This document shows positions 1-12,362 of a stretch of 64,000 nt of DNA, one piece after another (the first letter of the stretch is position 1; every line of letters begins with the position of its first letter). The notes beneath the pieces were generated by a model. That model was not told the origin of the DNA. It saw nothing but the letters and a program-made list of their open reading frames with translations, and did no database searches. A program made the position numbers and the translations under genes. The DNA lies in the NCBI GenBank assembly GCA_032622095.1, contig CP136061.1:187432369-187496368 (forward strand), read 5' to 3'. This DNA is from Siphonodentalium dalli. Lineage: Eukaryota > Mollusca > Scaphopoda > Gadilida > Siphonodentaliidae.

Positions 1-99
1 AATGTGGGAATTATAAATGTATTTCTCATATCCATCTGTCTCTATGTTTCTATGAACATGTCGACACTGGAGTCATGTTTGACCTTTAGTCACTGAACG

Positions 100-1240
100 T
101 TAATTGAATGGTTGGCTATCAGAGCCATGTAGTTTTTATGATTGATAAAAGCAACTGTTGCTCATATTTATGAAGATAACATATATGTTGATTGCCATTT
201 AATAATGGAAACACACATTATAGCTAATACATCGCATAAGTAATACCATATGAGACGTTCTTTGCCCCATATCGTATTAGTTGTTCACAAAGTGTTGACA
301 TTAAACTTAAGTGCCATGTTGGCCGCCATTATGGCGCAATAGTGGGCGTGACTTCAAACTTTTGTTTCTTTATCGTATTCAGCACAAATGAAATCAAAAA
401 TGTATGCTCATTTCTTTTTGGCCTGTACTACAATCCTCAGCGGCCCATTTGTGTGGAAGTTTGTGACTGTAGGGGTGGTTAAGTTTTTTGTCTAATTATT
501 TCATCAGGTGATAATATGGATTAATGCTAAATCTAATGTTTGATATGAAATATTCTATGTAGTCAGTAAAATGATATATAATATACCACTGGGGACGTTC
601 CGTTTCTGTATTTGTCGTATGCCGTTCACTAAGTTTTAAAATTAAAATTGGCCGCCACATTGAACGCCATCTTGGATTATGATACTCTTCTAATAACAAA
701 TATGGATGGCATTTTTCTCTGGTCAATTTGCATGTGTATTCTACATTAAATAAAACAAAATACTGCGCATTATGCGATCATTCGTGGTTCCAACTTGAAT
801 CCCAGGCGACAACTTTAGTTCGAATTTTATGACATTGACTGGCGGAATAAATTTTTGACTATTATTTTACCAATTGATAAGATGTATTATTGGTAAAACT
901 AATGTTTCATATGAAATCCTATTCTATATGGTGATTAAAATAATATACATTTTACCACTAGGGACGTTCCTTTTCTGGAATTTTCGTATGTCGCTTCACT
1001 TAGTCTTAAAATAAAAACTGAATGCCATATTGGACGCCATCTTGGATTTTGATACTCTTCTAATAGTGCATATGGTTGGAAATTCACATTTTACACCTGT
1101 TATGTGTGTTCTACACTAAATAAAAGGAAATACTACGCGCTATTCTATCATTCTGGTATCTAATCCCCGGCGATGGCTATACTTAGCATTTTATGACATT
1201 GGGGGAGGGTTAAGTTTTTGCCTATTATTGCAATATTTGT
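100..1240. repeat. Tandem repeat of about 365 bp, three divergent units
   Basis: Anchors repeat at about 469, 840 and 1201 (GGTTAAGTTTTTTGTCTAATTA-type). The block TACCACT(G/A)GGGACGTTCC ... GCCATCTTGGAT recurs near 585-680 and 953-1050, and in weaker form at 250-340. No gene is seen. Confidence 0.7.
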
Positions 1241-4169
1241 AGGATCAGGAAAATAAATTTAATACCTCCCGGTAGAACATATTCCAGTCTTTCCAAACAT
1301 ATATGACAAGATAAGCTCAATCCAGCGTGCTAGTTTTGTACAGAGTTGACGGGCGACAGTTTATCTGAATCGTCATGATGTTTTGACGCAGAACGTTAAA
1401 TTCTCCACCATTACGTCGTGAAATCTCAAACAAACCAGAATCAAATAACAACGTTCCAATTTAGTATCACCATGTACCCCATAATAACAAATAGAACGTT
1501 CTGTTTTTGGTGATGTGATTAACTTTTAACCAATGATGTATAGCTGGTCAACCGCTGAAAACAGGCTAATTGTTCGGTAGGGTACCTTCATAAATAGTCT
1601 TACCATACATAGCTGCCACCAATTCCGGTAAGGCCAAGAATCATTTTCATAAATTATATATGTTTACCTTCCAGAAAAAGTTGGTTTCAACTTGTTCTAC
1701 CGAGGGTAGGGGTATATCGAAAACTAAGGCCCTTTTTGGATTTGGCCGCTCCCTTACTACCGCCAACAATTAACAGACACCGCTGTCAATATCAATCATT
1801 TTGGGAAGAAGTCTATCGTGAAAATAGACAATGCACAAAATGATAATAATATATGTCAATTCCAAATCAATAGATTTCTTTTCCTAATCAATAGACATCT
1901 TTCAGATCAATCGTTCAAATCAATATATAATACACGTGACGACAATTAACAGACACCGATGTTGATATCAACCAATGGGGAAGAACACTAACGTGAAAAT
2001 GTTTATCTCAAGCAGCAGGTAGACACACATTTGAAGTGATGTGAAACACTCCAGTTAGGTGGTCAAATAGAAATGGGGAATAATCTTGCTCAAAGTAGTT
2101 ATGTTTACACATATTTTATCATTAGTTTATCATCGGTAGTTGCGTCCCGAATCCAGAAGTAAATATTTACAATTAAGGGTAGTTCAGACAATGTTTTCTG
2201 TGGAGAGGTACGGTCGATTTGCTTGAACTTTTCGGCGAGTTAGTAGAATGTCACATTCCTCCATTGACATAACCCCATGAATACTAACTTAACAGTTTCA
2301 CGCACCCGAACAAATCCATAATATGTCTTTAATGTTTGTCACGCAAATTTTATTAGAGGACACTAGATGTTGTTAGATGCAATGAAGTGTGAGAGAACTT
2401 TGTCGTGTATATACATCAATGTCAAAACAACTGATTTTGTTTCGACGTATGTTTTGGCTAAATGTACGGCTGCCCACAATGGAGCGCTGTTCTTTGCTAA
2501 CACATGAGTTAATCTTGTTTCATTTGACCAAAAAGGACCGTGAGTGTAGCTAAAGAATTATTTCTGCCGCTAAATGTTTTATCAATATCAGGTGATATGT
2601 ATGCCTTTTGGTGATATATACTCACAGATTTCCCTCGAACCTTCTGAAAAGAAGAGTAGATTACATTACAATACAAGGATGACTTACCGGGAACCAATGA
2701 TTAATATTTATAGGGTAGGTTCTTGATCTTAAATGTTTAAAAATTGAAGAAAAGCTTACTCGACTGCCAAGATGAGATGGTACGTGAAGGGTTGTTCTTT
2801 ACAGTTTGTACAGGGTGGAGGATCTAGCCACAAAGTCCATGAATATGAAAATTTTAGTGGTAATTTCAGCTGTTTTCGTATCCCCACTTGGGAAACTTTA
2901 AAGGTGGAATTTAACCACCTCTTTATTTCCTTATTTAAACAATTTATACTATTAATCCTGTGGATACTTTATCGGTGGCTTTTGCTACTTGATTCCCATT
3001 GATTCATTTATAATAATCTAAACTATCATTGCCCCAGGTCAGCACCTGTAGAATTGAATATTTGCACATGTACATTATGCACAGTGCCCTTCTGAATTAT
3101 GTATTAACCACCTTGCCCTCCATTGATTGATTTAAATATATATTAATTATTATTAAGTATAAAGAATACATTCCATATTAGGGATTTGAGGGAAGTTCTG
3201 TAAAAATTAGATGGACCACCGCTCCCTACAGATAATACATAAAAAATGAATATTGCTTGGGGTGTTAAACTTTTTACGTCAAAATATATATTGTATCCCC
3301 ACTCTCAAAAGACCAAACGTGTTATTCCACCCACAAGATGGTATCATACTCTCATCACTACGTCATACCTGTCATGACGTCATATTTTTTGCATCACTCG
3401 TATCCTAAATAAGCAGCAAAATCAGCAACGTGGTCCGGCGCTTCTTTGATAAGCGCTCTGAATGAATATTATACTTGCCACCACACAATATAATACATAT
3501 AGCAAGACATGCCATGTTCACATGTAATTGTTTATTAATTGTTTATTGTTTTATTATGAATTGTATTGTTAGCATACTGCCTTTATTGGTGTTTATGCAA
3601 ATAAATCGTATCGTATCGTATCATATCATATCCTTGAGGTTAGTTTTAACAGAAAAGGCTGGTGGTGTTGTAACTGTATAGGAACGTGATGGGTCTAACC
3701 ATGTGCTGCATTGTATGGTCTAGATCATGCCAAGAATCTCTACTCTGGCTAACGCACATAGAGATCATATTCCACAACAGTACAACACCTTGTAACTTTT
3801 TGAAGTCGAAAGTCGAAAAATTAACGTGGGGAATATATTTCTTAGTTGTTAATTGTTCCTCAATAATGTACTTCACTTTATAGGTGAAGTCCCAACTCGT
3901 AATTGCATGCCTTTCTTTGACTTTTGTGAACCGATATCGCAATAAACATCGAATTACCCGGAGAAATTCCATAATTGTAAGCGACGCAAAGCAAAATCGC
4001 TCAAAAGGTCACTTAAATCGTGAAATTTCGAGTTCGGATCTTCACCTACAGTGAAGTTCATTATTAAGGAATATCATTATATCATTTGCACTTTCATTGA
4101 AATAACAAAAAATGTAAGAATTTTTCTTCATTTTGATTTGGTAGTCTTTTCAAAGATCAAACATCTCTA
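1241..4169. other. Non-coding stretch downstream of the ankyrin gene
   Basis: There are only short, unsupported frames. A segment at about 1665-1760 (AGTTGGTTTCAACTTGTTCT, then GGGTAGGGGTATATCGAAAACTA) matches 56050-56130, so a dispersed repeat is present. I see nothing else. Confidence 0.5.
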
Positions 4170-4331
4170 TTATGAGGTTGAATTTATTTGTTTTGCTCCC
4201 AGCATGAACAATTCTATAAAAAAAGTGGTAACTATGACAACCTTCCAACTTCCAGTCGAGTGCTTCTTCAGAACATTCTTCATCTCTTCACATCTTAACT
4301 CGTCAGCCACATCATATGCATCCTGGCCGTC
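4170..4331 (-). CDS. Ankyrin-repeat gene, exon 7 (last coding exon)
   Basis: After acceptor CATCATTTCCAG, 53 codons and a TAA stop follow. The first part, DGQDAYDVADELRCEEMKNV, then LKKH, is a C-capping ankyrin repeat (GQDAYDVADELRC resembles the family pattern GxTALDLAxxxGxxxxxxxL). The tail after residue 30 of the exon is hydrophobic (WKVVIVTTFFIELFMLG) and may be read-through into non-conserved sequence, or a short membrane-seeking tail. An alternative donor before the tail cannot be excluded. No clear AATAAA was noticed just downstream, so the 3' end is undefined. Confidence 0.7.
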   Translation of the reverse strand, partial: DGQDAYDVADELRCEEMKNVLKKHSTGSWKVVIVTTFFIELFMLGAKQINSTS

Positions 4332-4489
4332 CTGGAAATGATGAAGCATTATACATGTGACATTTACTCGTGGTCAGCATTTGTAACATATATGTAATAG
4401 TCATTTATATATGTCACAAGTTAGCACGGCCTTCTAAGTTAAAATTTTATGTCACAGTGGTATTATTTCATGCCATTCCTTATTTAAAA

Positions 4490-5110
4490 AAACATGCTAG
4501 TACACCATGGTGAATACACCACGGCATTTACCGTGGTGATTGGAACAGGTAACTTGGTGTAATTTTACCACGATAGCATTCGTCTAGGGAATCGTCACAA
4601 TAGTATATATACGCACACATGTAGACCCACCCATGTATTTACTCTAGTGAATGGAACCACCCATGTATTTCACCAAGATATTTTACCGGAATGAAAGTAT
4701 GTATGTGGCAATTCTATTTAATTACCTCTATATATTAGGCGATAATTAGGGTAATTTACCATGGTAGTACCGGGCCTTAAAATTTGAGCCAACAGCTTTG
4801 ATGTCATACGAATACATATGTGATTACATATGGTGCTAAACTCTTCTTGATTTAGCTGAATTATATATAACAGAACTATATTGCCCCATTCTGCTAACTG
4901 TTGATTATGACACCGGTACAATTGTTTACTGATGATTAACTAACACAATATGATTTTATTCTCACAACAGACAGAAAACACATCAGCTGCGTAATGCGCT
5001 AATGTGAAATTGAGTTATCGCTCACGTCCTTGTAAAACACTATGGTAAAAACCCTGTAAAACATGGTATACTAGATTCAATCCCGGTAAAATATTGTAAA
5101 GTCAGGTAAA
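4490..5110 (+). repeat. Dispersed repeat, copy 1
   Basis: This stretch matches 59180-59720 at roughly three quarters identity by eye. Shared blocks include CCATGGTGAATACACC, CCGTGGTGATTGGAACAGG, TAGGGTAATTTACCA and TAAACTCTTCTTGA. It is non-coding, possibly a short non-autonomous element. Confidence 0.7.
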
Positions 5111-5870
5111 AATGATATATTCTGATTTAAAAAAAATGTAAAACCAATGTAAAAAGCATAGTACCCTTGTAAATTCCAAGTAAAGGCATGGTGTGCCACA
5201 CTTGCATTATACTCTAGAAAATCCTGGTGTATTACCAATACATTCAAAACATTAACCAACATGGGAGCCTATGTACCAGCAATTTTGAGATTGATTGGAC
5301 TCTGGCAGAGTTGTTTCCATTTTGGACTTAAATATACACACACAGAAGAAAAAAACAGTAAACACAACCGACCCACCTAAATTCTTGTCCCGGCATAGCT
5401 GAACTACTTTTTGTAGGATCAGTGTGTAAGCGTAGATTCAAATCAAGTCTTAACTGCTCCAAGGACAACATACCAGACTTTAGGCTAGAATTAAGACTAA
5501 GATTCATACTACCATTCCCCTTGTATTTAATACTTGCATATTATTGTGTGGTATTACCTCACCTCATTCGAAATCACATGATGTGTTTTAGCTGCCACAT
5601 AACATTAAGATTAATTACTAATCTCAGGTATGCACAAAATCCATCGCTGACTGGAACCAACCGATATAAAAAGCACCACGGTTGTAGCGTCAGGTTTGAA
5701 ATAACTGACGACTTTTGAAGTAAAGCGTTTTTAAAGCGCGTTTTTGTTTCTTGAAGAAATCTATATTGACAAAATACTTGCAATTTACAAGGGTATGTCC
5801 TTTTTACATGGGCTTTACATATTTGTTTTTTACCAGAGTATATCATTGTTTACCTGAGTGTTTTTACAAG
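5090..5870. repeat. Imperfect inverted repeat (foldback) next to dispersed repeat copy 1
   Basis: The segment near 5090-5185 (AGGTAAAAATGATATATTCTG, then CCTTGTAAATTCCAAGTA) is mirrored at about 5755-5870 (CAATTTACAAGGGTATGTCC). The inner 570 bp has no credible gene. Confidence 0.6.
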
Positions 5871-7641
5871 GGATATGCCCCATATTGCACGTAGAAATGT
5901 AATATATATGGTCGTCAGGCGGTTAAACCCGGAAACAATTTGATAAACTGCGGACAAGTTTGCAGAACAAAATTCCCAATTCAACATGCCGTCCAAGATG
6001 GCCATCGGTATCGAAAATACTGAATTTCTGTGGTAGAACCATGCAAATTAGTAATACATTGAAATATACGCAAGCCATTTCGCAAACCATAATGTTCCAA
6101 AATGGGCAAACTCGAATGAAAATCAAATTGTGTGCAATATCGAGTAGCTAGTCACACGAGAGCACACACATACGATAATTATGCGGGAAAGAATGTTTAG
6201 CTCCATGAATTCCGTTCCCAGTTCCAGAGCTAGAATGTTTGCAGAGAATAAGAGGAACTTTTGATCAGAGCTATACAAATTCTCTCCAATTTATCTCATG
6301 AGAGAGCAAGCGAAAGCAGGGTCTCATACGCTCTTTAAAAACACTTCTTCGAATATTTCCGTTATTTCGTCAAAAACTATTCTTCAAATATCTCCGTTAT
6401 TTCGTCAAAAACACTTCTTCTCATACAAATCACCGTTATTTAGTAAATTAACATTCTTTATAGAGTTATTGCCCTTCATGTTAAATATGAAGCTAACATG
6501 CAGGATTATCGATATATGTCGTGATTTAGTGGACAATCCCAAACTCGCGTGCCACGCGTGGTTAATTGGATTGTCCATTTATTAATGACCATTTTAGGTG
6601 CGGATTTTCCATTTATAAGTGGACAATCCTTGAAGAATTGCCTGATTGAATCTGGACGTTTGGATGCCCATGCAGCAGCGGTTTTATTGATGCTGTTTTA
6701 TCTTGAATCGTGCAATAGATGTGTAATTAAAAACTAAATTGGATTTAATATGGATTCATTGATTGTGCGACCTTTTCTAGAAGCAGAAATATATTTACAT
6801 CAATCCTTTCAAAAGTCTCTGCTATATGCCAGTATCAGGGATAGTCATAAAGTACTGGGTAAAATGTGTAGCTCTTATTGTCCGTGTCTCACAATAAACA
6901 TAGATGCCTCAGATCAAATGATGAAACACGAATATTTCGCTTTTATTATAAGAATGCATGGTGGTATACTATGGTCGCAATTTATCAACACACAAAGGAG
7001 TACCATAGACTACATGTATCTTCAATAAATTATAAACTTGACCAGAGTTGCCTGTATACTCTGCAGTGTGGCAGACTGTTGTTGATATCTGGAAATCATA
7101 TTTGGTCGTATTCACCAAGTCCACAGATATGCGAATGGTCGTACTACGTTTTCTGCAATCGCGTCAACGTGTTCTGTCATCCCTTCTCTATGATGTTTCA
7201 TAAAATCATATAGAGCTGCTCTACGCACAGCCATATATAGCAACTTTGAGTGAATGCACAACGTTAAAATATTAGCCTTTAGCACCGAACACCTAATATT
7301 CAGCACATACAAATGTATACGTGGGTATACGTATACCATGGTAATGGCAATGCATCCTCAAACAAAAAGATATACCGAAAACTAATACATGTATATATTG
7401 TCCATTGCGTGGTAGCATATTTTCTATCCGTTTCACTAGGCTCAATTCGCTTCCGTGTTTTTATTTCACACAAAATAATTTCTCAAATGATCGTGTTATA
7501 AGGAGATCGTTTCACGTTATGACGAGATAAAACAACATTCGAATGTCTTAAATCAGCCACGGTAGATTTATCATAGATTTCAATGTTGGTAAATTTCGCA
7601 TGAATAACAATAGTTACAATTTTACGATCACATAAACCCAC
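5871..7641. other. Intron 6 remainder, no feature recognised
   Basis: There are only short frames without domains, and an A+T-rich repeat of TTCGTCAAAAAC / TATTTCCGTTATTTCG around 6350-6430. Nothing else could be supported. Confidence 0.4.
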
Positions 7642-7761
7642 CAGATCTTTGAGGTTAGTTTTGGCGCCAATTGTAATGAGATGTGATACAATCTGGCAAC
7701 TTTCTTTCACGTTGTTTGGAGTTAAGCGTTTCACCACCAGGTTAAGTGCATTGTCCCCTTC
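7642..7761 (-). CDS. Ankyrin-repeat gene, exon 6
   Basis: Forty codons in phase 0 begin after a TTTATTTCAG acceptor and end at GTGGGT, a weaker donor. The peptide begins EGDNALNLVVKRLTPNNVKE and ends in the loop ITIGAKTNLKDL. It is an ankyrin repeat (GDNALNLVV for GxTPLHxA, IGAKTNLKD for GADxNxxD). Intron 5 upstream of it is 14.8 kb and is almost entirely occupied by the palindromic block 8054-22043. Confidence 0.8.
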
Positions 7762-8053
7762 CTGAAATAAATAAGTATTTTTTATGTATTGCAAGGTTTA
7801 TCTCTGTCAATAGCAGGTTATACATGCATGCATCTTAGTTTTCTTCTTTTGTGCAGGCATTACAATTGAGTCAGGTCTAACTGGCCGCATCTAATTTTTT
7901 TCTGTAAGGTCCATTGTTGCCAATGAGATGAAAGTTGTCCCAGCACGTTACCGTAATCAAGCAACCTGAGACTTCACTCAGCATGATCAGAGTTAGCCTG
8001 TAAGTCTCAAGCTTTAACCATTTTAGTGCCACGGGCCGACTGATCGACCCTAA
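7762..8053. other. Start of intron 5, no feature recognised
   Basis: This is unique-looking sequence between exon 6 and the left terminal repeat of the composite block. Confidence 0.4.
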
Positions 8054-8141
8054 TATAGTTAGGGAGCCCGCATATGTTCTATTTACACTTTTGCGTACAA
8101 AAGGTTTGACCCCCTAAAGTTGGTACCAATAATGGAACATT
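8054..8141 (+). repeat. Left terminal inverted repeat of the composite block
   Basis: This stretch contains AGGGAGCCCGCATATGTTC and GGTTTGACCCCCTAAAGTTG. It matches the reverse complement of 21956-22043. Confidence 0.8.
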
Positions 8142-8352
8142 CTGAAAAACCGATTTCTTAAGTTGCGCATTCCTGGGGTTTAGGGGCCGCTGAACCCCAA
8201 AAAGTGCCAAAAATCACTTCTATTTACACTTCTGCGTACATCGATGAATTTTGGTTTGATGATACTCCTAAGTGTACTGATTAAGAAAACACAACTTAAG
8301 AAAGGGTTTTTCCTGGGGTTTTCAGATAAGAAAGGGGGTCCCATGCTGAACC
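8142..8352 (+). repeat. Direct satellite-like units (left of palindrome 1)
   Basis: The recognisable unit contains TGAACCCCAAAA, TTTACACTT, GCGTACAT, AACACAACTTAAGAA, TTCCTGGGGTTTT and AAGGGGGTC. The same unit in the same orientation stands on the other side of the palindrome at 16984-17135. The palindrome may therefore have formed or inserted inside a pre-existing repeat array. Confidence 0.55.
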
Positions 8353-8987
8353 AGTAGTAAGGGGGGCTCGTTGCCTGCACATCTAAAAATAGATTTTTTG
8401 AGGGTAAAATTGTTTGTACTAAAATGTTCCCAAAAAAAAAATTTAAAAACCCAAAATTATTTTTCAAAATTTAAAAAAAAAAAATTTTAAAAAATCTCAA
8501 AAATTTATAATGAGTTTTCGGTCTCTTACCCAAATATCTGCCGACTATTAAATGTCGAATGTTTTTAAAATTATTTGCGTGTAATATCTTTTGTTATTTT
8601 TGTTCAACCAAATTTTAAATATTTTTCATGAAACTCTGTTAATTTTATTAATCGATGTTTAGAAATAGCTTTATACCAATTATATGTGTATGACAGGTCC
8701 GAGTCGCTGTAATTTTGGACATTGTCACCATCGGTATGAATGCATACATTCCAGTGTTTATCAATCAGACGCAGCCCATACTCATATAATTGTCATACCT
8801 GAAATAATTTGACACCATTACTCTTACATAAATAATAAAGAGCGTTTATTCTTTACTTCTCTATCCCGATGAAGTTATTGAGTATATGACACGTGTGCAT
8901 TATCGCGAATTATTGGAAGTATTGAGATGTACTATTTTGAAAGCAGTCACGCTCAGACGAAGAGCGTGATGCGAAATTACTTCGGGT

Positions 8988-9140
8988 GTCCAAAAAATTT
9001 CAAAAACTTCCAAAACTTCCAAAATTTCAAAAACTTCAAAAACTTCAAAAATTTCCAAAATTTCAAAAACTTTCAAATATGTCAAAAATTTCAAAAACTT
9101 CAAAAATTTCAAAACTTCAAAAACTTCAAAAAATTCAATA
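8988..9140 (+). repeat. AACTTCAAAAATTTC-type tandem array (left arm)
   Basis: This is a 9-12 bp degenerate unit (CAAAAACTTC / CAAAATTTC). The low-complexity K/F/N-rich frames across it are not real proteins. The mirror array is at about 16228-16375 and is somewhat shorter. Confidence 0.85.
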
Positions 9141-9771
9141 TAATGAAGATGACGAGCAACCAATTTTCGACTGGCCTGAGGCATTACGTTATGGAATGAA
9201 TAACGACAGCGGATCAGATTGCATACATATAGTACGTCACTTGGACATTTTATCAGTTTATCACGTGATCACTAAATGTGGCAATCGGGTATCCACCGAT
9301 GCCTGCAATGTATTATTTATAATAATTGGACTCATTGATCTCACTTAAATAATACTCTTAGTTGTTCCAATAAAATAGTTATCAAATTCGATCACCAATA
9401 GATTTGACTGTGGAATATAATGACCTTTAACTTATTTATCGATCTAAAGGGACACTCATTATGAATGAATGTTAACAATACAAGCGCACGAATGAAGAGC
9501 GTTGAACATATACGAAATTACTACACGAATGAATTGAACCTTGAAATTTATATTTCACATCTTACCAACAACAGCTACAGACATAATCATAGTGTTATAC
9601 TGCCTTGCATGTACACACGCTATGACATCATTAAAGGCGGACAATCCACTCACGGTGTGACAACAGATACAGACATAGGCATAGTGTTATACAGTCTTCT
9701 ATGTACCCACACTATGACACCATTAAAGTACATTGGATGTTAGGTCTATGACTCTTGAGTATGCACCAATC

Positions 9772-10280
9772 AATGAGCAAATGAGCAAAAAAAATGAGCA
9801 AATGAGCAAGAAAATGAGCAAATGAGCAATAAAAATGAGCAAATGAGCAAAAAAATGAGCAAATGAGCAAAAAAATGAGCAAATGAGCAAGAAAATGAGC
9901 AAATGAGCAATAAAAATGAGCAAGAAAATGAGCAAATGAGCAATAAAAATGAGCAAATGAGCAAAAAAATGAGCAAATGAGCAAAAAAATGAGCAAATGA
10001 GCAAACAAATGAGCAAGAAAATGAGCAAATGAGCAATACAAATGAGCAAATGAGCAAAAAAATGAGCAAATGAGCAAAAAAATGAGCAAATGAGCAAGAA
10101 AATGAGCAAATGAGCAATAAAAATGAGCAAATGAGCAAAAAAATTAGCAAATGAGCAAGAAAATGAGCAAAAAAATTAGCAAATGAGCAAACAATTTAGC
10201 AAATGAGCAAGAAAATGAGAAAAATGAGCAAGAAAATGAGCAAATGAGCAATACAAATGAGCAAATGAGCAAGAGGTGAG
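9772..10280 (+). repeat. AAATGAGC-type tandem array (left arm)
   Basis: About 500 bp of a short unit (AAATGAGCAAATGAGCAAAA variants, 8-17 bp) are present. All reading frames stay open on the reverse strand as (C/F/A)HLLIF-type repeats, which are artefacts of the array. The mirror array at 15208-15600 is about 116 bp shorter. Confidence 0.9.
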
Positions 10281-10561
10281 CAAGTGATCATGTCGATAAT
10301 AAAAAGCAGCATTTTATAGATCGAAAAGAAATTTTGTCAGAATATTGTCATCAACTCAATCAAGATCTCAACGAAACGCATTATTGACATCGATAACTAT
10401 CATGGTGCATTGGCATTCATGGTCAGACAAATTTAATTCGTGTGTCTACAATACAACATACCTATCCAAATGTCAATGCAATTATGAGTGATTTCAATAT
10501 GAGCACTCTATTATATAGATATGTGTTACCTGGTGACATGATTAAATCGATTGTGATACAA

Positions 10562-10640
10562 AGCTAAAGTACCGCCCCATAGGGCAGATACATAGCTAAA
10601 GTACCGCTCATAGAGCAGAAGCTAAAATACCGCTCTAACG
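10562..10640 (-). repeat. Short tandem motif beside the truncated ORF C copy
   Basis: About three copies of AGCTAAAGTACCGC followed by CATAGGGCAG-like sequence stand in tandem. The mirror copy is at about 14855-14935. Function is unknown. Confidence 0.5.
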
Positions 10641-10855
10641 TTGTCTGAATCTACAGCCCCTTCATTATTATATCCGTGTTTGGTCAGTTTGACCATTTTC
10701 TTCATGATCATGTTATGTATGGGTGATGTTTTCATTCGATGCTGGTATTCTATTAATCGTTCGTAACTTTTGAGAAAGAGGAACAACAACAATAACAACA
10801 ACAACAACAACAACCGCCGCCGTAGCGTGACGAGCAAAATGTGATGTTTACACAC
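10622..10855 (-). pseudogene. Truncated copy of ORF C basic domain (left arm)
   Basis: This frame contains LFLKSYERLIEYQHRMKTSP followed by IHNMIMKKMVKLTKHGYNNE, matching residues of about 117-160 of ORF C. The sequence before it is a run of GTT/CAA triplets read as polyleucine. The part after it (VDSDNVRAVF) is unrelated. It looks like a fragment left by an internal duplication, joined to a microsatellite. Confidence 0.7.
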
Positions 10856-11622
10856 TTAAGCTCTGGATAAACAATACATATCGCATCTGCAGCAGTCTAC
10901 TTCATTGTGAATTAAGTCACTCTGGGTTAGTTGACTACATGCATGCACACACAACACAGCCGAGGGTTATTGTAATTTAATGAAAATGTCACACCGAGGT
11001 ACGCCATCTTGATTGCTTTCAAAAAATAGTGCAACTTACCTGTTGGTAATTACTCATACGAATGAAGAGCGTTTAACTGATACGAAATTACTACACGAAT
11101 GAACTGAGTCTTGACATTTATATTTCACATCTTTCTTAAATGTCCCAACACATACAGACATAGACATAGTGTTATACAGTCTTACATGTACACACGCTAC
11201 GACACCATTAAAGGTGGACAATACACTCACGATGTGACAACATATACAGGCATAGGCATAGTGTTATACAGTCTTCTATGTACCAACACTATGACATAAT
11301 TAAAGGGGGATAATACATGCACGGTGTGGAATGTTAAAGTGACACGATGTAAGGGACGTTATGTAATATTGGTGTGTGAATATTAAAGGAGCACAATGCG
11401 CTCTAAAAGGACACACGGCACTCATTTTGAATGAATGTTAAAGAAACACAATACACACGCAGTGGGTGAAAGTTAAAATGACACAGAACAATATTTAAAC
11501 TTCAAATTTTAGGGGCTCTTAATGTACCATTTATGTATCGTTTCTCGCTCTACAATCTCCCCTCCCCACTTATAGATATATAACGAAAACGAGAATAATA
11601 TGTTGATGAAGTTTATTGAAAT

Positions 11623-12174
11623 TTAATCATTGTCAGAATCTTCGACCGTTAGATTTATTTCTAACAGTTTCTTGAATTTTCTCATCGCTTCATCTGCTGC
11701 CCATTCATTATCATATCCGTGTTTGGTCAGTTTGACCATTTTCTTCATGATCATGTTATGTATGGGTGATGTTTTCAATTGATACTGGTATTCTATTAAT
11801 CGTCTATAACTTTTGAGAAAGAGAGCAAACTCTGTGTCGATGGTAGCCTCTTCTCCCGACATGCTCTCTTCTCCTTTCGCATCATTGGTCACGCGTTTCA
11901 TCATACTTTTGAATGTGTCCATCTCGTTGATACATCGCGCAGCTTTCTTACGACCGAATACCGTTCTACTACCGACGACATTATCATCTTCTGAATCTGA
12001 CGAAGCGGTTCTAGATTCAGTTGAAGATGAACGGGGAACGATATCAGATTCTAGGTCATCGGTATCTTCTCCGAAGAAATTTGTCTCGGACATAACTACG
12101 TATTTAAGCTGTTTATGTCTTTGTAGATTGTAGTTCGTCGATAAAATATTTCCGCATAAATGACACCCGTGCAT
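11623..12174 (-). CDS. ORF C of palindrome 1 (left copy): zinc-finger-like acidic protein
   Basis: The ORF has 183 codons. Residues 1-24 have C4-x2-C7-x12-H20 (MHGCHLCGNILSTNYNLQRH), a C2H2-like finger whose fourth ligand is not visible. A Ser/Asp/Glu-rich acidic region follows (about 30-65, FFGEDTDDLESD and SDSEDDN). Then come a short basic patch (FGRKKAARC) and a helical basic domain at about 118-172 (FLKSYRRLIEYQYQLKTSPI, then HNMIMKKMVKLTKHGYDNEW), with an acidic end. The start is fixed by a TAA in the same frame just upstream. A copy with only a few changes is at 13318-13869, and truncated copies of the basic domain lie further out. Retention of the frame in both arms argues for coding function. 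It is probably a nucleic-acid-binding regulator, but the family is unknown to me. Confidence 0.6.
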   Translation of the reverse strand: MHGCHLCGNILSTNYNLQRHKQLKYVVMSETNFFGEDTDDLESDIVPRSSSTESRTASSDSEDDNVVGSRTVFGRKKAARCINEMDTFKSMMKRVTNDAKGEESMSGEEATIDTEFALFLKSYRRLIEYQYQLKTSPIHNMIMKKMVKLTKHGYDNEWAADEAMRKFKKLLEINLTVEDSDND

Positions 12175-12355
12175 TATCGCGAATTATTGGAAGAACGATC
12201 ACTCTTATAAGTAGCGATAAAAAGAGAGAATATGGTGTGGCATACAACCGTCGCGTTAAGAGTACGTTCGTCCCTGGTCTAGGGTATAGATCTTTGACCG
12301 CCGGTGATTCAATTAATGCCAATTTATCAGTATGGTACTCTATGTATTCATTCAT
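12113..12355 (-). CDS. ORF B of palindrome 1 (left copy), unrecognised
   Basis: The ORF has 80 codons starting MNEYIEYHTDKLALIESPAV. It has one hydrophobic stretch (YSLFLSLLIRVIVLPII) that could be a membrane segment. It begins 7 bp after ORF A, and its last 62 bp overlap the start of ORF C in another frame. An identical copy is at 13137-13379. Either B is a real short gene in a compressed viral-style cassette, or only its first part is coding upstream of C. Confidence 0.45.
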   Translation of the reverse strand: MNEYIEYHTDKLALIESPAVKDLYPRPGTNVLLTRRLYATPYSLFLSLLIRVIVLPIIRDNARVSFMRKYFIDELQSTKT

Positions 12356-12362
12356 GATTTGG

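Noticed and set aside
9712-10150. Three overlapping 125-135 codon frames rich in Leu, Ile, Cys, Ser and Phe (and mirror frames at 15206-15661)
   Set aside because: They are six-frame products of the short AAATGAGC tandem array, which lacks stops on one strand.
11813-12133. A 106-codon plus-strand frame (and its mirror 13359-13679)
   Set aside because: It is an antisense shadow of ORF C. The codon pattern and domain content favour the ORF C strand.
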